Shown here piece after piece: positions 31,745 to 40,723 of a stretch of 42,428 nt of DNA. Positions within the stretch are counted from its first letter, which is position 1; every line of letters begins with the position of its first letter. The position numbers and the translations under genes were made by a program. Origin of the DNA: DAOTXN01 sp034435435 (GTDB lineage Bacteria; Chloroflexota; Anaerolineae; S140-20); the NCBI GenBank assembly GCA_034435435.1, contig DAOTXN010000028.1, positions 1-42,428 of the forward strand, written 5' to 3'. Below the pieces are notes generated by a model. That model ran no database searches. It saw only the letters and a list, made by a program, of their open reading frames with translations, and was not told the origin of the DNA.

Positions 31745-33772
31745 ATGCCCCGATTTCAGATCGTGTCCAGTTTCAAGCCCACCGGCGACCAGCCCACCGC
31801 CATCAAACAGCTCGTAGAGGGGCTGAACCGAGGCGACAAGTTCCAAACGCTCCTGGGCGCCACGGGCACCGGCAAGACCTATGCCATCGCCCACGTCGTT
31901 GAGCAAACCCAGCGCCCCACCCTGGTGCTGGTCCACAACAAGACTCTGGCCGCCCAATTGTACGCCGAGTTCAAAGAGCTATTCCCTCACAACGCCGTCG
32001 AGTATTTCGTCAGCTATTACGACTATTATCAGCCCGAAGCCTACATCCCGCGCCACGATCTGTACATCGAAAAAGACTCCAGCATCAACGAAGAGATCGA
32101 CCGGCTGCGGCTGGCCGCCACCAGCGCGCTGATGAGCCGGCGCGACGTGCTCATCGTGGCCTCGGTGTCGGCCATTTACGGCATCGGCAACCCCGAAGAC
32201 TATGGCCGCTTTGTGGTGCGCCTGACCCGCGGCGAGACGCGCCGGCGCGACGTGGTGCTGCGCCATCTGGTGCGCATCCAGTACGAGCGCAACGACATGG
32301 ACTTGAACCGGGGCAAGTTTCGCGTGCGCGGCGACACGCTAGAGATCATGCCCGCTTACGCCGACCTGGCCTACCGGGTCGAATTTTTCGGCGACGAGAT
32401 CGAGCGCATCACCGAGATCGAGCCGCTCACCGGCGAAGTGCTGGTGGACCACACCGCCATCGAAATCTACCCGGCCAAACACTTTATCACGCCCGAAGAA
32501 AAACTCCAACAAGCGGTCGAGACCATCGAAAAGGAGCTAGAAGAGCAGCTTGCCAGACTGCGGGCCGAGGAAAAGCTGCTGGAAGCCCAACGCCTGGAAC
32601 AGCGCACCATGTACGACCTGGAGATGCTACGCGAAATCGGTTACTGCTCCGGCATCGAGAACTATTCGCGGCACATGGATCAGCGCGGCCCCGGCACCCC
32701 TCCGTGGACGTTGCTGGATTACTTTCCCGACGACTATTTGCTGGTGATAGACGAGAGCCACATGACGGTCCCCCAGGTGCGCGGGATGTATCACGGCGAC
32801 CGCTCGCGCAAAGAGACGCTGGTGGACTATGGCTTTCGACTACCCAGCGCCCTGGACAACCGCCCACTGGCTTTCGAGGAATTTGAGCGGCGCATCCACC
32901 AGGTCATCTTTACCAGCGCCACCCCCAGCGCCTACGAGCTGGAAAAGAGCACCCAGGTGGCCGAGCAGATCATCCGGCCCACCGGCATCGTGGACCCCGA
33001 GGTCGTCCTCAAGCCGGTGCAGGGCCAGGTGGACGACCTGGTGGCGCAGATCAACGAGCGCGTGCGCAAAGGCCAGCGCGCGCTGGTCACGACCCTGACC
33101 AAGCGCATGGCCGAGGACTTGGCGGATTATCTGCTCGAGCTGGGCATCAAGGTGCACTATTTGCACAGCGAAGTGCACACGCTGGAGCGCGTCGAAATCC
33201 TGCGCGACCTGCGCCTGGGCCAGTACGACGTGATCGTGGGCATCAACCTGCTGCGCGAGGGACTGGACCTGCCCGAAGTCTCGCTGGTTGCCATCCTCGA
33301 CGCCGACAAAGAGGGGTTCCTGCGCAGCGAGACGGCCTTGATCCAGACTATCGGGCGGGCGGCCCGACACGTCAACGGCCAGGTGATCATGTACGCCGAC
33401 AAAGTCACCGACGCCATGAAAAAAGCCATCGACGAGACCAATCGTCGCCGCCAGAAGCAACTGGACTACAACCAGGCCCACGGCATCGTGCCGGAGAGCA
33501 TCGTCAAAGAGGTGTACGACCTGACCGACCGGGTGCGCATGGTGGCCGAAGAGCGGGCCGAGTACAAGGTAGGCCAGGCCTTGCCCAAAGACGAACTGAC
33601 TCGCCTGATCAAAGAGCTGGAGAAGCAGATGAAGCAGGCCGCCGAGGCGCTAGAGTTCGAAAAGGCGGCCCTGCTGCGCGACCAGATTTTCGAGCTGCGC
33701 CAGACGCTGGCCGACAGCGAGCCGGACCTGCCCGAGTGGGAGCGCGTGCGGCGCATGGCGCGGGGGACGTGA
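31745..33772 (+). CDS. uvrB: Excinuclease ABC subunit UvrB
   Basis: 675 residues, full length. Walker A LLGATGTGKT, the damage-verifying beta-hairpin region YYDYYQPEAYIP, helicase motifs VIDESH, FTSATPS, GINLLREGLDLPEVSLVAILDADKEG and QTIGRAARH, and a C-terminal UVR domain (LEKQMKQAAEALEFEKAALLRDQI). It is the damage-loading helicase-like subunit of nucleotide excision repair. GGAG precedes the ATG. Control by LexA is inferred from the SOS box. Confidence 0.98.
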   Translation: MPRFQIVSSFKPTGDQPTAIKQLVEGLNRGDKFQTLLGATGTGKTYAIAHVVEQTQRPTLVLVHNKTLAAQLYAEFKELFPHNAVEYFVSYYDYYQPEAYIPRHDLYIEKDSSINEEIDRLRLAATSALMSRRDVLIVASVSAIYGIGNPEDYGRFVVRLTRGETRRRDVVLRHLVRIQYERNDMDLNRGKFRVRGDTLEIMPAYADLAYRVEFFGDEIERITEIEPLTGEVLVDHTAIEIYPAKHFITPEEKLQQAVETIEKELEEQLARLRAEEKLLEAQRLEQRTMYDLEMLREIGYCSGIENYSRHMDQRGPGTPPWTLLDYFPDDYLLVIDESHMTVPQVRGMYHGDRSRKETLVDYGFRLPSALDNRPLAFEEFERRIHQVIFTSATPSAYELEKSTQVAEQIIRPTGIVDPEVVLKPVQGQVDDLVAQINERVRKGQRALVTTLTKRMAEDLADYLLELGIKVHYLHSEVHTLERVEILRDLRLGQYDVIVGINLLREGLDLPEVSLVAILDADKEGFLRSETALIQTIGRAARHVNGQVIMYADKVTDAMKKAIDETNRRRQKQLDYNQAHGIVPESIVKEVYDLTDRVRMVAEERAEYKVGQALPKDELTRLIKELEKQMKQAAEALEFEKAALLRDQIFELRQTLADSEPDLPEWERVRRMARGT

Positions 33773-33894
33773 GGTGCGGGGCAGGAGAAGCCACCGGATT
33801 TGACAATCCGGCTGGAGCAAAGCGGAACAGTCGCTAGAACAGGTGTGCAATGTGACATTGCCAAAGGAGGAAAGAGTATTAACGAGGCGGGTTT

Positions 33895-35694
33895 TCACAC
33901 CTCCCCCAAAATTCGCCCCTGCACGTCCCACATGCGCCGGTACAGCCCGCCCATCTGCACCAGCTCGGCGTGCCGCCCGCGCTCGACCACCCGCCCCGCC
34001 CGCAGCACGACTATCTCGTCCACAGCCTCCAGCCCTGCCAACTGGTGCGTGATGAGCAGCGTGGTCCGGCCCGGCATCAGCGCGTACAGCGCGCGCGTTA
34101 GCTCGCGCCCGGTCGCCGCGTCCAGGTGGGCCGCCGGCTCGTCGAGCAGCAAAATCGGCGCGTCCTTGAGCAGCGCGCGGGCGATGGCTAACCGCTGCCG
34201 TTGGCCGCCGCTCAGCCGCAAGCCCTGCTCGCCGATCCACGTGTCGTAACCCTGCGGCAAGCCCTGGATAAACTCATCGAGCTGGGCCTGCTGCGCGGCG
34301 CGCGCCAGCTCGACCTCGGTTGCGCCGGGCCGGGCCAGCAGCAGGTTCTCGCGCAGCGTGGCGTTGAACAGATGCGTGTGCTGCGAGACCACGCTGACGA
34401 GACGGCGCACGTCCGCCTGGGCCAGGTCGCGCAGCTCGCGCTCCCCCAGCAAAATATGGCCCTGCTCGTACTCCCAAAAGCGCAGCAGCAGGTTGAGCAG
34501 CGTGGTCTTGCCCGCCCCGCTGGCCCCGACGACGGCGACGCTCTGGCCCTGCGCCACGTGCAAGCTCACCCCATCCAGCGCCCACGGCTCGCCCGGCCCG
34601 TAGCGAAAGCGCACATCCTGGAATGCCAGACCATAATCGTCTTGCGTCCCCAGCGGCGACGGCGGGTCGCTCGTCGCGCCGCAAAGCTCTGCGACGCGGT
34701 GGACCCGCGCCCCTGGCGGGTCTACGACGGCGGGCGGGGCGTCCACGATTTCGAACAGCCGCCGGGCCGCCGCCAGGCTCGCTTCCAGGTGTTGCGCGGC
34801 CTGGGGCAGCGGCAGCACGGCTTCAAAGCTGGCGACGACGGCCAACACCAGCACCGCCAGTTGTACGCCGTCCACGCCGTCGCGGCCCGCGCCGACCAGC
34901 GGGATGGCAATCGCCAGCGCCGCCAGCGTGGCCAGGTTGACCAGCAGGCCCATCAGCGCGTCGGTCAATCCGCCGAACCGGGCCATGCGCCCCTGCAGGC
35001 TCGCCACTTCCCGGTCGAGGGCCGCCACGCGCGCCTGATGGCGCTCCGCCGCGCCAAAGGCCAGCAACTCGGCGGCCCCCTGCACGCCGTCCACCAGCGC
35101 CGCGCTCAATTCGGCGCGCGCCCCCACCAGGCGCCGCCCGCTCCCCCGTCCCAGCCGGTGCACCAGCAGCGGCACGCCAATGCCCGCCAGGGCCAAAAAA
35201 AGAACCTGAACCAGCGCCAGACGCTCGTCGAAACCGGCCAGCAGCGCCCACGCCAGCCCGGCCGTCAGCAGCGCCACGAGCGGCGGCGCGATGGCCCGCC
35301 CAAACACGTTTTCCAGCGTCTCGACGTCGGCGACGACCCGGCTCAGCAGGTCGCCGCTGTGAAATTGGGCCAGTCGCGCCGGGGCCAGCGGCTCGACCGC
35401 CGCATAGAACCATACCCGCAGCCGGGCCAGGATGCGAAACGTGACCTGGTGCGAAACGAGGCGCTCCAGATAACGCAAAACGCCGCGCGCGACGCCGAAA
35501 AAGCGCACACCCACGATGGCGATTTGCAGCTCGGCGATGGAGGGGCGCAGCGCGGCTTTGGCGATGATGTAGGCCGAAGTGCTCAGCAAGCCGACGCCGC
35601 TGCCGACCGTGGCAAAGCCCAGCAGCGCCGCCAACGCCATCCAGCCCTTGAACGGGGCGGCTATTTTGAGCACGCGCCACAAGTCGCGCCTCAC
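33895..35694 (-). CDS. cydC: Thiol reductant ABC exporter subunit CydC
   Basis: About 599 residues. Six-helix membrane domain with the CydC-type GVGLLSTSAYIIAKAALRPSIAELQIAIVGVRFFGVARGVLRYLERLVSH, then a nucleotide-binding domain: GASGAGKTT (Walker A), VSQHTHLF (Q loop), LSGGQRQRLAIARALL (signature), ILLLDEPAAHLD (Walker B), ITHQ (H loop). With CydD it exports cysteine/glutathione needed for cytochrome bd assembly. The GTG start overlaps the cydD stop as GTGA; the longer open frame upstream lies inside cydD. Confidence 0.93.
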   Translation of the reverse strand: MRRDLWRVLKIAAPFKGWMALAALLGFATVGSGVGLLSTSAYIIAKAALRPSIAELQIAIVGVRFFGVARGVLRYLERLVSHQVTFRILARLRVWFYAAVEPLAPARLAQFHSGDLLSRVVADVETLENVFGRAIAPPLVALLTAGLAWALLAGFDERLALVQVLFLALAGIGVPLLVHRLGRGSGRRLVGARAELSAALVDGVQGAAELLAFGAAERHQARVAALDREVASLQGRMARFGGLTDALMGLLVNLATLAALAIAIPLVGAGRDGVDGVQLAVLVLAVVASFEAVLPLPQAAQHLEASLAAARRLFEIVDAPPAVVDPPGARVHRVAELCGATSDPPSPLGTQDDYGLAFQDVRFRYGPGEPWALDGVSLHVAQGQSVAVVGASGAGKTTLLNLLLRFWEYEQGHILLGERELRDLAQADVRRLVSVVSQHTHLFNATLRENLLLARPGATEVELARAAQQAQLDEFIQGLPQGYDTWIGEQGLRLSGGQRQRLAIARALLKDAPILLLDEPAAHLDAATGRELTRALYALMPGRTTLLITHQLAGLEAVDEIVVLRAGRVVERGRHAELVQMGGLYRRMWDVQGRILGEV

Positions 35695-37430
35695 GCCGCG
35701 CCTCCAAAAGCCGTCACCAGCCGCCGATACGGCCCCTCTTGCTCGACCAAAGTCAGGTGAGAGCCAGCCTGCACGACGCGCCCGCCGTCCAGCACCAAAA
35801 TCTGGTCGGCCCGAAACACGGTGTTCAGGCGGTGGGCGATCACCAGGGCTGTGCGACCTTGCAACAGCCGGGCCAGCGCGCCTTCCAGTTGGGCCTCCAA
35901 CTCGGGGTCGAGGTTCGCGGTGGCTTCGTCGAGGACGAGCAGAGGGGCGTTTTTGAGGAAAGCGCGCGCCAGGGCGATGCGCTGGGCTTGCCCGCCGCTG
36001 AGCCGCGCGCCGCGCTCGCCGACCGGCGTGTCGTAACCCTGGGGCAGCGCCGCGATGAATTCGTGAGCGTGGGCCTGCTGCGCGGCGCGCATGATCTCGT
36101 CGGGGTGGGCGTCGGGGCGGGCCAGGCGGATGTTTTCGGCTGCCGTCGCGTGAAACAAGTAGGGGTTTTGCGGCACCCAGGCCACCTGCGCCCGCCAATC
36201 GGCGGCGGGCCAGTCTGCCAGCGGCGCGCCGTTCACCGTGATCGCGCCGCGCCCCGGTTCGATAAAGCGCAGCAGCAAGTGAGCCACAGTGCTCTTGCCC
36301 GCGCCGCTCGGCCCGACCAGCGCGATTTTTTGGCCGGGCGAGAGGTCAAAGGAAACGCCATTCAGAGCCGGACGCTGGCCGTCGTCGTAAGCGTAATGTA
36401 CGTCAGAGAAACACACGCACCAACCCGGCGCAGACACAACCGGTCGCGCCTGCGCTGGCGTGCTGACCGTCGCCGGGGTCTCCAAAATCTCAAAAATGCG
36501 ACCCGCAGCGGCCAGCCCGGCCATGCCGGCGTGAAAGCTGGCCCCCAGCTGGCGCAGCGGCAAGTAAAACTCGGGCGCGAGCAACAGCACAAAAAAGGCT
36601 TGCTCAAACGCCAGTCGCCCGTACAGCAAGCGCAGACCGATTTGCACGGCGACCACGGCGGTGCTGAGGGTGGCGACCAGTTCCAGCGCCAGGGCCGACA
36701 AAAAGGCCACCCGCAACACGCCCAGCGTGGTGTGGCGGTAGCGCTCGGCGACCTGGGCGATGGTGGCGAGCTGGTCGCGGCTGCGGCCCAGCAGCTTGAG
36801 CGTAGTCAGACCTTGCAACACGTCCAAAAAGTGGGCGCTCAAACGGCTGAGGGCGATCCACTGGCGGCGGGTGAGCGCGTCGGCCAGGTTGCCGATCAGG
36901 ACCATGAACAGCGGGATGAGGGGCGCAGTGAGCAGCAGCACCAGTCCCGATAACAGGTCCAGCGGGAAAACGAAAATCAGAATCGTCAAGGGGACCAGCG
37001 CGGCCAACGCCAGTTGGGGCAGATATTGGGCGAAATAGGGGTCGAGGGCTTGTACGCCTTCGGCGATGGTGTGGGCCAGCTCGCCGCTGCGCTCGGCATG
37101 GCCCCAAAGGGGGGCCGGGCCGAGCGCCAGCACGTGCGCCGAGAGCCGTTGGCGCAGGTCGCTTTTGACGCGGGCGGCGACGCGCTGGGCGCTCACACGC
37201 CCGCCGCCGCTCGCGCCGGCCCGCAGCAACGACAGCGCCAGAAAAGCAAACAGCGACGCGCGCACGTCGGCAAGCGCAGCTCCGCGCAAAAAGACCCGGT
37301 TGACGACCTGGCTCAACACACGGGCCTGCCCGACGAGCGCGACGCCCGCCAGCAGGCCCAGTCCGATGGTCAGCCACAAGTCAACGCGCGCGCCTCGCGC
37401 CTGGCGCAAGAGTCGCCGGTCCAGTTTCAT
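35691..37430 (-). CDS. cydD: Thiol reductant ABC exporter subunit CydD
   Basis: 579 residues. The membrane domain has PLTILIFVFPLDLLSGLVLLLTAPLIPLFMVLIG and SAHFLDVLQGLTTLKLLGRS, which are CydD-like. The NBD has GPSGAGKST, VPQNPYLFH, LSGGQAQRIALARAFL and LLVLDEATANLD. It forms a heterodimer with CydC. It begins 10 bases after the cydB stop, so oxidase and maturation exporter form one cydABDC operon. Confidence 0.94.
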   Translation of the reverse strand: MKLDRRLLRQARGARVDLWLTIGLGLLAGVALVGQARVLSQVVNRVFLRGAALADVRASLFAFLALSLLRAGASGGGRVSAQRVAARVKSDLRQRLSAHVLALGPAPLWGHAERSGELAHTIAEGVQALDPYFAQYLPQLALAALVPLTILIFVFPLDLLSGLVLLLTAPLIPLFMVLIGNLADALTRRQWIALSRLSAHFLDVLQGLTTLKLLGRSRDQLATIAQVAERYRHTTLGVLRVAFLSALALELVATLSTAVVAVQIGLRLLYGRLAFEQAFFVLLLAPEFYLPLRQLGASFHAGMAGLAAAGRIFEILETPATVSTPAQARPVVSAPGWCVCFSDVHYAYDDGQRPALNGVSFDLSPGQKIALVGPSGAGKSTVAHLLLRFIEPGRGAITVNGAPLADWPAADWRAQVAWVPQNPYLFHATAAENIRLARPDAHPDEIMRAAQQAHAHEFIAALPQGYDTPVGERGARLSGGQAQRIALARAFLKNAPLLVLDEATANLDPELEAQLEGALARLLQGRTALVIAHRLNTVFRADQILVLDGGRVVQAGSHLTLVEQEGPYRRLVTAFGGAA

Positions 37431-37440
37431 GGGGTAATTA

Positions 37441-38457
37441 TCAGTATTCGAGCTTTTGCTTGCCGTTGATGCGCTCGCGAAAGATCCAGTAGCTCCAGCC
37501 TTGATAAATCAGCGTGATCGGCACAAAGATGAGCGCGACGACGGTCATCACTTTGAGCGTGTAATCGCTGGACGCAGCAGTGTAAATGGTCAGGCTCCAG
37601 TCAGCGTTTAGACTAGAGATCATCACGCGCGGATACAACCCCATGAACACGGTAATCGTCGCTAGGACGATGGCCAGACCGGTCATGACAAAAGCCCAGC
37701 CGTTGCGTTTACTGCGGATGAACCAGCCGCTGGCCAACAGCGCCGCCGTCGCGCCGATGGGAACAGGGCCAGGGTTGACGCCGATTTCTTTGGAGAACAT
37801 ATCGGTGGCGAAATAGCCGGCGATGGCAAAGACGACGCCCGTTGCGACGGCAGGCGCCCATAGCCGGGCCGCCCAAGTTGTGGCTTTTTGCTCCATCTCG
37901 CCGCGCGTGCGCAAGCCGATAAAAACAGCGCCGTGTAGCGTAAAGGCAGCCAGAGAAGCCAAGCCTCCAACCAGCGCATAGGGATTGAGCAAATCCCAAA
38001 AAGCGCCGACGTAGGTCATGTCTGCGTCGATTTTGAGGCCGCGCACCAGGTTGGCGATGGCGACGCCCCACAGCAGCGCGGGCACAAAGCTCCCGACGCA
38101 GATCATCCAGTCCCACAGCGCCCGCCAGCGGGGGTTTTTATCCTTGCTGCGGAACTCGAAGGCCACGCCGCGCACGATGAGGGCCAACAACATCAGGAAC
38201 AGCGCCAGGTAAAAACCGCTGAACATGGTGGCGTACCAGTTGGGAAAGGCGGCAAAGATGGCCCCGCCAGCCGTGAGCAGCCAGACTTCGTTGGCGTCCC
38301 AAAAGGGACCGATAGTGTTGATGATGACCCGGCGCTCGCGGTCGGTTTGGCCTAGAAAGGGCAACAGGATGCCCACGCCATAGTCGAACCCTTCCAGGAA
38401 AAAGTAGCCAATGAACAACACGCTGATCAGAATGAACCAAAGTTGATAGAGATCCAT
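37441..38457 (-). CDS. cydB: Cytochrome bd ubiquinol oxidase subunit II
   Basis: 338 residues with about nine helices. LWFILISVLFIGYFFLEGFDYGVGILLPFLGQTDRERRVIINTIGPFWDANEVWLL is the highly conserved CydB N-terminus (cited here by its landmarks EGFDYGVG and WDANEVWL). GGGAGGG precedes the ATG. With CydA it reduces O2 to water using quinol at high oxygen affinity. Confidence 0.96.
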   Translation of the reverse strand: MDLYQLWFILISVLFIGYFFLEGFDYGVGILLPFLGQTDRERRVIINTIGPFWDANEVWLLTAGGAIFAAFPNWYATMFSGFYLALFLMLLALIVRGVAFEFRSKDKNPRWRALWDWMICVGSFVPALLWGVAIANLVRGLKIDADMTYVGAFWDLLNPYALVGGLASLAAFTLHGAVFIGLRTRGEMEQKATTWAARLWAPAVATGVVFAIAGYFATDMFSKEIGVNPGPVPIGATAALLASGWFIRSKRNGWAFVMTGLAIVLATITVFMGLYPRVMISSLNADWSLTIYTAASSDYTLKVMTVVALIFVPITLIYQGWSYWIFRERINGKQKLEY

Positions 38458-38469
38458 TCCAGCCCTCCC

Positions 38470-39831
38470 TTATTCTTCGAACGAGTCGGCGGATTCGCTT
38501 ACAGCGTATTTGGTTAACAAATACACATCGGCCGCCATCAACACGCCGTAGAGCAGCGCAAAGCCCACCAGCGACAGCAGCACCGTCCCGCCGGAAACGT
38601 TGGGAGAAACGGCGTCCGTAGTCTTTTGCAAACCAAACACGATCCACGGTTGGCGGGCAATTTCGGTGAACAGCCAGCCGGTCGAGTTGGCGAGGTAGGG
38701 CAAAAAGACGGCCAGCAGGAGCATACCCATGAACCAGCGCTTCTGCGACACGCGGTCCTTTAGCACAAGATAGAGGCCGTATGCCGCCAGGACGAGCATC
38801 AAAACACCCGCGCCAGCCATCAAGCGGAACGTCCAATAACTGACGGCGACCGGAGGGACATAGTTGCCGGGACCATACTGCTGCTCATATTCGGCTTGCA
38901 GTTGGTTGATGCCTTTGACCTCGCCGCTGAAACGATTGTAGGACAGAAAGCTCAAGCCGCCAGGAATGCGGATGGATAACAGGTCTTTGCGGGCTGGCTC
39001 GTCGCCGATGGTGAATAACGAAAACGAAGCCGGGTCTTGGCTTTCCCACAACGCTTCGGCGGCGGCCATCTTCATCGGCTGGGTCTTGACCATGTGCTGC
39101 GCCTGGCTGTGGCCCACCAAAATCACGAGCACGATGCCGATCAGGCCATAAACTACGGCGATGCGAAACGAACGGCGAAACATCTCCAGGCGCTCGCCCT
39201 TTTTCAGCAGATGATAGGCGCTAATGCTCAGCACGAAAAAGGCCGCCGTGGCCACGCCCGACGCAAACACGTGGGGAAACTGAACCCGCACGTGGGGATT
39301 GGTGATCAGCGCAAAAAAATCGGTCATCTCGGCGCGCCCGTTGCGCAGTGTATAACCCACGGGTTGCTGCATGAACGAGTTGGCGATGAGAATCCACAAA
39401 GCCGAGATATTAGACCCGATGGCCACCATCCACATGGCCCCGGCGTGCAGTTTTTTGGGCAGCTTGTCCCAGCCAAAAATCCACACGCCCAAGAACGTGG
39501 ATTCGAGGAAAAAAGCCAGCAGGGCTTCGATGGCCAGGGGGGCGCCGAAAACATCGCCCACAAAACGGGAGTATTCAGACCAGTTCATCCCAAACTGAAA
39601 CTCTTGAACGATACCCGTCACGACGCCCATCGCAAAGTTGATGACAAACAGCTTGCCCCAGAATTTCGTCATGCGCTTGTAGGTCTCGTCGCCGGTGCGC
39701 ACGTAGGCCGTTTCCAAAATGGCGACCAGGATCGAGAGACCGAGCGTGAGCGGGACAAAGAAAAAGTGGTACACGGTGGTGATGGCAAACTGCCAGCGCG
39801 CCACAGCCGTCGCATCAATCATGACTTCCAT
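38470..39831 (-). CDS. cydA: Cytochrome bd ubiquinol oxidase subunit I
   Basis: About 453 residues. Haem-ligand His near the N-terminus (TTVYHFFFVPLTLG), FQFGMNWSEYSRFVGDVFGAPLA, the quinol-loop VKTQPMKMAAAEALW with the Lys and Glu of the Q-loop, and EIARQPWIVFGL, where the usual GRQPW reads ARQPW. The loop is short compared with E. coli CydA (522 aa). ATG 39831 has GGAG six bases upstream; a GTG one codon earlier is less likely. First gene of cydABDC. Confidence 0.96.
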   Translation of the reverse strand: MEVMIDATAVARWQFAITTVYHFFFVPLTLGLSILVAILETAYVRTGDETYKRMTKFWGKLFVINFAMGVVTGIVQEFQFGMNWSEYSRFVGDVFGAPLAIEALLAFFLESTFLGVWIFGWDKLPKKLHAGAMWMVAIGSNISALWILIANSFMQQPVGYTLRNGRAEMTDFFALITNPHVRVQFPHVFASGVATAAFFVLSISAYHLLKKGERLEMFRRSFRIAVVYGLIGIVLVILVGHSQAQHMVKTQPMKMAAAEALWESQDPASFSLFTIGDEPARKDLLSIRIPGGLSFLSYNRFSGEVKGINQLQAEYEQQYGPGNYVPPVAVSYWTFRLMAGAGVLMLVLAAYGLYLVLKDRVSQKRWFMGMLLLAVFLPYLANSTGWLFTEIARQPWIVFGLQKTTDAVSPNVSGGTVLLSLVGFALLYGVLMAADVYLLTKYAVSESADSFEE

Positions 39832-39872
39832 CACGCTCTCCTTTCCACGAGTCGGAGGTTTTGACCTCGTTC

Positions 39873-39901
39873 AGTATATCACAAAGCCGGTTTTTTGTCG
39901 T
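39873..39901 (-). promoter_or_regulatory. Promoter of cydABDC
   Basis: On the minus strand: ACGACA, 17 bases, TATACT, about 40 bases before cydA. It is divergent from the gntR promoter 37 bases away, so a regulator bound between them could affect both. Confidence 0.5.
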
Positions 39902-39937
39902 GGCTGCACAGAGTGGGGCGAAAGTGAAAATTGGGTA

Positions 39938-39966
39938 TTGACAAATTTCGCGGCTTGTGGTATACT
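39938..39966 (+). promoter_or_regulatory. Strong sigma70 promoter of the gntR-methyltransferase operon
   Basis: Perfect TTGACA, a 17-base spacer and TATACT. Confidence 0.82.
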
Positions 39967-39975
39967 TGCGGTGTA

Positions 39976-40002
39976 TTCTAAATATATTTGATATATTTTG
40001 AA
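39976..40002. promoter_or_regulatory. Palindromic operator candidate for the GntR regulator
   Basis: TTCTAAATATAT, centre TTG, ATATATTTTGAA: 12-base arms matching at 11 positions. It overlaps the expected transcription start of the upstream promoter, a classic autorepression position. Confidence 0.65.
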
Positions 40003-40047
40003 TATCCTCACTTGCCCCAATGTCGCCGCTAAACAGAAGGAGCGGCC

Positions 40048-40671
40048 GTGCGGCTCAGCGAAATAGCCTATCATCTGATTAAAGAAAAGATCGTCACCCT
40101 CGAGCTCAAACCCCTCTCAGTGATCGACGAGCAAGCTTTGCAGGACGATCTGGGCCTGGGTCGGACGCCTATTCGAGAGGCGCTGCACCGCCTGGCAGCC
40201 GAAGGCCTGGTCATCGTCGCCCCTCGGAGAGGGATGTTTGTGGCTGAGATTAGCATCACCGATTTGCAAAAGATATTCGAGGCGCGCCTGGTGATGGAGG
40301 GGTTCTGCGCCCGGCTCGCAGCCCAGCGGGTCACCCCGAAGCAGATTGCCGAAATGGAAACTGCGCTGCAGGAGTTTGAAAAAGCGCCCTCGGGAGATGG
40401 AAAGACGTTGTTGGCCATAGACAGACGTCTGCACGAGCTGCTATGCGAGGCGGCTGACAATGAATATCTCGCCGTCAGTCTGAACCGTCTCCATACATTG
40501 AGCCTACGCCTCTGGCATCTTTTCATGGACCAGATCCAGGATGTCAAGGGGGCAGTGCAAATGCATCAAGACATCGTCGAGGCTTTGCGCATGCGGGATG
40601 AAGACCGCGCCGAAGCTCTGGTCCGAGAGCACGTCAACCTATCTCAGCGAGAAATTAAAGCATTTCTCTAA
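40048..40671 (+). CDS. GntR-family (FadR/FCD subfamily) transcriptional regulator
   Basis: 207 residues. An N-terminal winged helix (DEQALQDDLGLGRTPIREALHRLAAEGLVIVAPRRGMFVAEI) and an all-helical FCD effector domain (FEARLVMEGFCARLAA..., DRRLHELLCEAADNEYL, MHQDIVEALRMRDEDRAEALVREHV), with Asp/His residues that in relatives bind a metal and a carboxylate ligand. GTG start with AGGAG upstream. It probably controls its own operon and the adjacent methyltransferase through the palindrome at 39976. Confidence 0.92.
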   Translation: MRLSEIAYHLIKEKIVTLELKPLSVIDEQALQDDLGLGRTPIREALHRLAAEGLVIVAPRRGMFVAEISITDLQKIFEARLVMEGFCARLAAQRVTPKQIAEMETALQEFEKAPSGDGKTLLAIDRRLHELLCEAADNEYLAVSLNRLHTLSLRLWHLFMDQIQDVKGAVQMHQDIVEALRMRDEDRAEALVREHVNLSQREIKAFL

Positions 40672-40723
40672 ATGTGCTCTTTTTTCCTCAACGCACCTTG
40701 GAATGGGAGGTCAATACGAGGCT

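Noticed and set aside
33794..33811. CCGGATT/AATCCGG hairpin after uvrB as terminator
   Set aside because: A perfect short stem, but no T-tract follows on either strand, so termination cannot be claimed.
34201..35760. 519-codon plus-strand frame
   Set aside because: Long only because of GC-rich codon bias on the opposite strand of cydC; the product is Gln/Arg/His-rich and featureless.
35739..36953. 404-codon plus-strand frame opposite cydD
   Set aside because: Shadow frame of cydD; no domain signal.
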